A stretch of DNA of 64,000 bases, from NCBI GenBank assembly GCA_027924645.1, contig BSBN01000039.1, positions 23,100,001 through 23,164,000 of the forward strand. The letters run 5' to 3'. The notes under the pieces are model-generated. The model did not search any database. It saw only the letters and a program-made list of their open reading frames with translations, and was not told where the DNA came from. This DNA is from Cunninghamia lanceolata (lineage: Eukaryota > Streptophyta > Pinopsida > Cupressales > Cupressaceae). Of the stretch, positions 57,361 to 64,000 are shown piece by piece. The position numbers were made by a program, and so were the translations under genes. Every line of letters begins with the position of its first letter. The stretch's first letter is position 1.

Positions 57361-58182
57361 GTTTACCCAAAATTGAGACACATGATTGAAGACAAGGTTA
57401 TAACACAAGAGAATGTCTCATTATATTGTTAACTAAAGTATAGTGATTGATGTTTTGCTTTATTTGAGTTTTTCCTCAAAGAATTTCTCAAGATATATAT
57501 GGTGTTATGTGTATGTATATATTATCATATTACTGATTTATTGTTGATTTAAGTTTATATTGCATTGCTTCTCCATTAAAATTATTAATAATTTCCTAAC
57601 AAGTAACATCTCACTAGAATTATTTATTAACAAAGTATTACAGAATTTAAACATCTTTGTTTATTGTATTAAAATATTTTTTAACTACATTGCAATAATA
57701 TTATATAATTATATTAAAGTTTCCATTAAAATATTAAATAAACTTTGTGAAATAAATTAATAATTAAAAAATTAAATAATTCAAAATCAAATAAAAATAA
57801 TTGTTATGTTATTTTTTATGATCTTTATCAAAACTTTTTGAATATATTGAAATTAAATAATTAATGTTAGTATTAATTAGTTGAAAATTGAAACAAATAA
57901 ATTATTATAATATGAAATAGCTTAAAAACTTTACAAATTTAAAATAAGAAAAGTGAATAAAAATAGTTTAAGATTGAATAGATACAACTAGGCTAACATG
58001 TAAACAAACCTCACAAGTCAATTATTTTATTGAGCCTATTTAGCAACATGCAATGCCACGTTAAAGTGAAAAGTGCATGAAAAATACAGTACTTTTAACA
58101 TTTCTTCAAACTGACAAAAACTTCAATTTTTCATAGCAATGATATGGCCAGAGTTGACTCTCCTTAGTCATGCTTTGATGCT
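57361..58182. other. AT-rich spacer, 3' flank of hydrolase copy 2
   Basis: Very AT-rich, with no gene. The hydrolase 3' UTR and polyadenylation site should be in the last few hundred bases before 58183 (minus strand). Several AATAAA-like strings exist, so none can be singled out. Confidence 0.5.
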
Positions 58183-60379
58183 TCAGCTTTCATTAGAATA
58201 GTTCTTCTTAAGATATTCCAAAAGATGACTGGTAAATATGCATGGCCTTTCCAAATGGACTAAATGCCCAGCTTTGTCAATTCCCACAAACTCTGTTTTC
58301 TCACCCAATTGCCTGTACATACAAATAAATTAATGTTGAAGTATTGAAGATTAAGAACTTATAATTATGAAGTCAATTTTTAGAAAACATTAACACAAAA
58401 AGGTTAGTGGTTCTGAGAATTAATAGGAGGGATGTAATGGATTATAGAGGGTCTCTTTTCTCGTTATACTAAGAGGCTTGTGGAGACTCAGGTTTGAATT
58501 TCTAGTATTATTGATTGTTTCTTAGAGATGATTATATATATTTGTAGCTTAAGTTCCCGGTTTTATCAGTAGTTATTATGTAATTTTGTTTCTCTTCAAA
58601 AGTAGAGCCCCATTAAATCCCTACTATTGTTTTTTCAATTCAAATTAATTTGTAAACTCTAAATTAATAATAAAAATTGAAATAAAAAATTTTAAATGTT
58701 TTAAAAAGGTCTTACTCTCTCATTTGATTGGCAACTTCAAGATTGAAAACTTCATCATTATTACCCCACAAGAGGAGAATTTTCTGCACATAACCAAAAC
58801 ACCCACAGTTATAATCAATTTCTTGGTCCTTCTACTAGTCAGATTAGTCAGATTATAAAAGTAACAATTGACCCTATACAATACAATGAAATGTTCAGTC
58901 TCAAATGTTTATAGACTATACTCAATAACAATAACAATAACAATATTAGATGTTAACTTCAAATATTTAATTAAGGTTATAATCTCCAAAAATATAAACA
59001 TTTTTCAACTTCTAAGCTATATGTTAAAGGATGTAGTATGTTATAGGATGTAGCAGCTGTGACTGTTTATTTATAAAGCTAAGGACAATAAATCTCACAT
59101 CTTTTATATATATTTAGGAGCTTCTAAACAATACTCCTTAGTTTTAGGATTTACTACGTACTTCCTGTTCTTATTCTTGAAGCGATTTTTACACTATTTC
59201 CCCTTCCCCTGTTTTTCCCCTGTTTTTATAATTATATTATGAAACAATTTTTTTTTTTTTAAATCACTCATATGCATCACTAGTATTTAGTTCTTCTAAA
59301 GTGATCCCATTCTCCATTAACACAATTCTGCTAAAAAGGGAACGAAAACACATTCTTAGACTTGCCTACCAATCTGTATCATAATTAAGGTCTTAATGAA
59401 ACAGAGGAAAAAGAGTGAATATACAGAGAGTGCTACAGTTTTGACAACCTGATTAAGAGATGGAACTTGGGCTACTTTGTTACTTTCAACCAGAGCAGCT
59501 AGAAGCTCTGCTCTCTCCTTCCTGTTGTTGAACATAACCTGCATCCAATTTCATATCAATTTGATCACTTACTTAAAACATAGGTTAAGGTAAGTGTATA
59601 TGCTGTGTATAATTGTAAATGAGCAAAATACAGGTCTCACAAGCTAGTTCATAATTTAAACATTTAATTAGTAAATACTCAACATTTAATTTAGTGAGCT
59701 ATCTAGTTGAAAGTCATCTCATCTCCTAAGAAGAATGATATATTCAAATTCAATTATTTACCTCAAGAAAATCTTTGAAGAGAAATTCTGGGAGCCAAAT
59801 TTTCTTGTAACATGCCACAGAAAACAATGCTTTAAGGCCTTTAACCGTGTTGGGAAGCAGAAGCTCTGCTGAACTTGAAAATCCAAGTCTGTTGAGAGAA
59901 GCCTGGCCAATTGAATCAGTCATGGCAATCACAGAGCCACTGATCACCAGACAGGTAACAAGTTCTGGATACATTTCTGCCATTTTAAAAGCTACCATTC
60001 CTCCATAGCTAAAACCCACCATGGCGCACTTCTCCACTTTCAACTTTTTCAACATCTTCATCAAACATTCTGCCTGAAAGGTCTCAGACCTTTGCTGACT
60101 CACAGTTGTAGACTTCCCAAAAAAGAGCAAGTCAGGTACATAAACAGAGTACTCCTTGCTCAGTCTACCGACCTGAAACTGCCATGTCACTCCTCCTTCT
60201 GCAGCAAAACCGTGTACCAAAACCAGTGGAGGCTTTGTGCCACTTTTTATAGGAACCCAGCAGCTCATAGTGGTTCCTTCTTCAATTTCAATCAGCTTAG
60301 GTTCCACACCCCCCCATTTTAATACTTTTCCCAGTAGAGGCTTCTGTAATTCCACAAAATTTATTCCCCATCCTGGCAT
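58183..60379 (-). CDS. Alpha/beta hydrolase, copy 2, four exons, apparently intact (301 aa)
   Basis: I resolve exons 60379-59762 (206 codons), 59538-59449 (30), 58783-58716 and 58312-58183, joined by GT...AG introns of 223, 665 and 403 bp with matching phases. The 301-residue product is an alpha/beta-fold hydrolase of the MhpC-like (meta-cleavage hydrolase-like) group in plants. It has oxyanion loop HGFAAEG (56-62), nucleophile Ser124 in GFSYGG, acid Asp246 in GNNDEVF and His275 in AGHLVHLERP, so the catalytic triad is complete. Exon 2 (VMFNNRKERAELL) belongs to the lid and linker. There is no signal peptide; a cytosolic enzyme is likely. The start is the ATG at 60379, which gives the family-typical N-terminus (NFVELQKPLL); an upstream in-frame ATG at 60466 would add 29 atypical residues. 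The substrate is unknown; it is probably an ester or a C-C bond hydrolase. Confidence 0.9.
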
Positions 60380-62245
60380 TGTTAATATATGTTCACAAAT
60401 TTGTCTCTCTGAAGATGGATAAGATAGCTCACTTGAAAAGTGAGACAAAATTGTTTGCACAGTCAAGAGATCTCAAACAATGAACCTGCTCCACAGAACT
60501 GATAATCTCTTATTTCAATTCAAAGTCACTGAAGCCACTGAAACTTGGCCACTAAATTTGCTTTTCTATATAAATTTGTCCAAACTTGCCATGTCCTTAG
60601 ATGTCAATTAAATTTCAAAAATATCTGTAATAGCCAAATATTTGCAGTCATAACCCAGCATACAAAATCTCAAATCAAGAGAATCAAACAAATCTTGAAC
60701 AATTTATTTTTGAGCAAAGCATCAGTAACAACAATCATCTAAACAAGTAAATAAACTGTCATATGTTCTAAGACCAATCAGTGATACACATATGTAAAGT
60801 CACAAAAATCTTAAATCAAGTCCATCACATAAATTTTGGAGAAAAGTAATCATAAAATGAACACCAATATCAGATTAAATTAAGTCTCAAATCAAGATAA
60901 TCAAACAAAGATTGAAGAATTTATTTTAAACTGACACTTATAATAACAATCATCTAAATAATTAGATATACTCATTGGTATACAGTTATATGTCATGACA
61001 ATTTAATATAGAAATCAAGGCAATCAAACAAAATATCCAGAGAATTCAAACTAAAATTGAACATCCAAACATCAAACCTCTAAACAAGTAGATACACTCT
61101 CCTAGGTTCTGAGATCAATCACTTTGATACTCAAATATATTCATTAAGGAAGTAGTACATGACATTAGTTAATCAAGACAATTAAACAGAGTTTGTAAAT
61201 TTATTATAAACTGGATACCCATAATTGGACTAGTCATAAAAATTGTGGTACAGCACAGCCACAAACAAGTATATGAAATCTTAAATCAGGAATAACAAAC
61301 AAAACTTGGAGAATTTATTTTCACACATGAAATGCTTCTAAACAAGTTCATAAACTGTTGTAGGTCCATGAGAATGATATACAGACAAAGTGAGGATAAG
61401 TTTGATAGAAGTGATTGCAAAAATGGATGTGCTAACAATTGACCATATAACATGGTCATATAAATAACAACTGTAAATAAATGCAACAAGGTGTCACTTG
61501 AATAACTAGTAACTGATTTGTCCATCTACAATACAACGTGTTCAAAACAATCAATGACAAATGCTGCTGCAATCATAATATAATAGAGACAGCAGGATAC
61601 AACTTCCTCAATACAAAAGCAAAACAAACCGGAATGATTAAGGCTTGAATGAGAAAAATGTAACAAGAACCCAAATGAGCTTTCAATTCATTCTTGACAA
61701 AATTGTGGGCTCTAAGCATTAGAAGCAAAAATTTGCAACCCATAAATAAACAAATAAAAACAAATTGTATAACTTCAATGCATTCATACCAGCTATCACA
61801 AAATTGATGTCAGGAAGCAGTAGTTAATTAGAGTGAGTTCTTGTCAGCACCAATTCATTCTGATGAGCATTATTAGAATAAGAACAGCAATGAAGATCAA
61901 AAATCTTTCAGTTTCTTCGTCTCTACAGCAAACTTCACACATGCTAAATAGAGTATGAAAATTGCCTCAAATCAAGAGACATCTACTGCAAAAGCAAAGG
62001 CTTCAAGAACAAGGACTCCATTTATTTCTGGGTGTTTGGTAATTGGGGGTTGAAGGGGTACATTTTTCTTGTAACTTGTCATGCGGTTTATTATATGGGC
62101 CCCTAATTACTTGTATGTATTTTGGCAAGTCCTGCAATGTTACTGGATGTAAATGGTTCTGTTAGGTCAACTAGGAGTATGCTCCATAGAAATTTGAAGG
62201 GGTTGTGATATTAGGTACAACTATATTGCAGACATTCTAATAAAA
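60380..62245. other. Upstream flank of hydrolase copy 2, duplicated at 2363-4960
   Basis: Co-linear with the flank of copy 1 over its whole length, ending near GCAGACATTCTAATAAAAAT. It lacks the extra blocks found in copy 1. It should include the promoter and 5' UTR, possibly with a 5' UTR intron; no element can be singled out by eye. Confidence 0.65.
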
Positions 62246-64000
62246 ATATATCACACAAAGATAGAGGTTGCGTATTAGGATTCAAAATGGAGTACAATTA
62301 TTAAAAAAAAGTACAATTAGTTGAGGTTCTAAACAAGTTTATGTTGATGGTCCCACATGCATAATTCTGTCCATTAACACTATTGTATTTGATGGCGCTG
62401 ATGGAGACCTGAATGATAGATATGCCAGTTAGTTATATCAGATTAAACAACGTTTCTTTGGATATGGTGACCCTTCAAGCGTTATTCATGGATTTATATG
62501 GGAGCTGAAAGTGAGCATTCCAACTGTAACCTCTGATGGATGTTAACTGTATTGGACGTTTCCTCAACGTAGTAAACCCTCACTGAAATCACTTGGGAAA
62601 GTGATGAACCATAAAAGGTGTTCATAAAGGTATGTGATATGGAATCAGTGTAGTAGTTTTCACATTGGAGGATTTTTTTTAAAAATTGAATAATGTTGAA
62701 TTACAATAAAATAAGTAGTCACTAAAGTTGTGAGGAATTGAAGTATCCATTAGGAATTTTTTTTTAAGACTGAGTGCCAGGTAAACTTTTTAACGTGACT
62801 AGTGGCGCTGGCACGAATCGCCCTTCGGTACCACATGGGCGGGGGGAGACTGGGATCGATTAGGATTAAATAAGTATTGACATACCAAATATTTTTATCA
62901 AGTTGATGATGATTTTTTTTCCATTTCGTCTCTTTGCCGTTAGGAAGAGTTCTATTATGTTTTTGAGCTATTAATTGTGTTGAAGTTGTTTTATTGCTCT
63001 CCATAGTATTCTTAATTGTGTTTCTACCACTTCAACAAGAATTTGTATTCTATAAATCTTAGATGAAACTTGAATCACCTCAAATGTAATGGAATAATTG
63101 TTACTGGAAACACTTCTAATAAATCACATTAATCATAATAAAAGTTTAAGAATGTTTTAGAAGGTTTACAATAAAAAGATGGATAGTTGGTATTCAAGGC
63201 CTAAAAACTACACAATCACCAAAGTCTATATTACCTAGCAAAAGACTAATTAAGCACACATCACCATTTTAGGTGGTGGGGGAGGATGATCGTCAATCTT
63301 GGGAACCACCCACTAAGCATGCTCATCTAGCACATCTGGAGCCACCCATCCATCCCAAGACACCAATTGATCTTGCATTATCAAAGGGACCAAAACACCA
63401 TTGTCAAGTGAAGGATTCAACACCAACGATGGATTTACAGTGTGAGGATTCATGGCAAAAGGCAAATTCACCTACAAATGCTTCTTGATCATTAGTATAA
63501 TGCACATGTATAACTGCCAATCCCCTAGTAACCTTTCCCTCTAATAGGAGTTAGTCTCCTCCTTGAGGGTTTTACAAAGACATAGTCACAATGCTTGTAG
63601 ACATGATTCACATGTCTCTCATAATTCTTAGCCCCTTGAGCACATAACTCAAGGTCATAGTACTCATGGTTGGTCTCTGCAACCTCACCTGCCTTTTACT
63701 CCTCACAACCCCATCATATGGGTGCTCTTGGTTCGCTAGACAAAGACATATTTCTTCACTTGGCATTAGTCATCTCTCCCACCAAGAACGAAACTCAACC
63801 TCCAAATGGAGAACATGTTAATGAAAAAGGTGCCATTACAAGTTGAAAGCCAATTCCCAAAACCTTCCCAATGACTAAGGAAAACCTAATGACTGTGACC
63901 CCTCTTCACCTTCTACTAGATCTACAATTTTAACTACTTATTATTTTATTTCATATTTTAGAATATTAATTTAAAACTTTAAACTTACATAAATTTTAGG
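62246..64000. other. Spacer with weak coding-like remnants
   Basis: No gene is supported. On the minus strand at about 63500-63670 a 56-codon frame reads AETNHEYYDLELCAQGAKN and YERHVNHVYKHCDYVFVKP, which looks protein-like, but it begins right after a stop and has no recognisable family. At 62780-62870 a GC-rich patch (GGCGCTGGCACGAATCGCCC) stands out in AT-rich sequence and may be a small retroposon; I cannot place its ends. Confidence 0.4.

Noticed and set aside
58440..58560. Second SINE in intron 3 of hydrolase copy 2
   Set aside because: GGTTTGAATTTC resembles box B, but there is no convincing box A at the right distance and no repeat edges.
1..64000. CRISPR arrays, operons, bacterial genes, functional rRNA or tRNA genes
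   Set aside because: No regular repeat-spacer arrays, no complete tRNA or rRNA structures, and gene architecture with introns is eukaryotic.

Overview
This window is eukaryotic nuclear DNA from a seed plant with a very large, transposon-packed genome. A conifer or other gymnosperm is the likeliest source. The reasons are the AT-rich sequence, layers of nested LTR retrotransposons with very long LTRs, plant L1-type LINE and copia remnants, Arabidopsis-type telomere-like repeats (CCCTAAA) inside the chromosome arm, and a plant-type alpha/beta hydrolase gene with introns. I cannot fix the species. Nothing looks bacterial or viral.

Layout. (1) 1-4960: exon 1 of an alpha/beta hydrolase gene (minus strand, copy 1), with a 5S-rRNA-derived fragment, a SINE-like element and a local tandem repeat where its later exons should be. 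(2) 4961-9310: old AT-rich spacer. (3) 9311-29170: three nested layers. A decayed minus-strand Ty3/gypsy reverse transcriptase is split by a plus-strand Tekay/Del-like chromovirus (9557-29068, LTRs of about 4.7 kb). The integrase of that chromovirus is in turn split by a 5145-bp TG...CA element (18578-23722) that carries one long unrecognised reading frame. (4) 29171-32640: another decayed gypsy piece (gag). (5) 32640-55010: a minus-strand L1-type LINE split at 33505/53659 by a 20.15-kb insertion with TG...CA ends and a perfect 5-bp target duplication. Inside that insertion sits a 17.7-kb segment bounded by 33-bp inverted repeats (34263-51998). (6) 55060-57360: a truncated copia element. (7) 58183-62245: the second hydrolase copy, which I could resolve into four exons (301 aa, full catalytic triad), with its duplicated upstream flank. 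(8) 62246-64000: spacer.

The most interesting object is the 17.7-kb segment at 34263-51998. It looks like a giant, now inactive, cut-and-paste DNA transposon. It has terminal inverted repeats, near-perfect palindromes containing GCGC just inside both ends, a three-exon DDE-like transposase gene on the minus strand, a seven-exon second gene on the plus strand, and three internal satellite blocks (a GGCGCC minisatellite, four 360-bp repeats, and 3.85 kb of degenerate telomere-like repeats). I do not recognise its superfamily.

Only the hydrolase at 58183-60379 looks like a working gene. The element genes are nearly all broken, and most of their premature stops are one C-to-T or G-to-A change from the expected codon. 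That is the pattern expected from deamination of methylated cytosines in silenced elements. Exon calls come from reading splice sites and frames by eye and have no transcript support.
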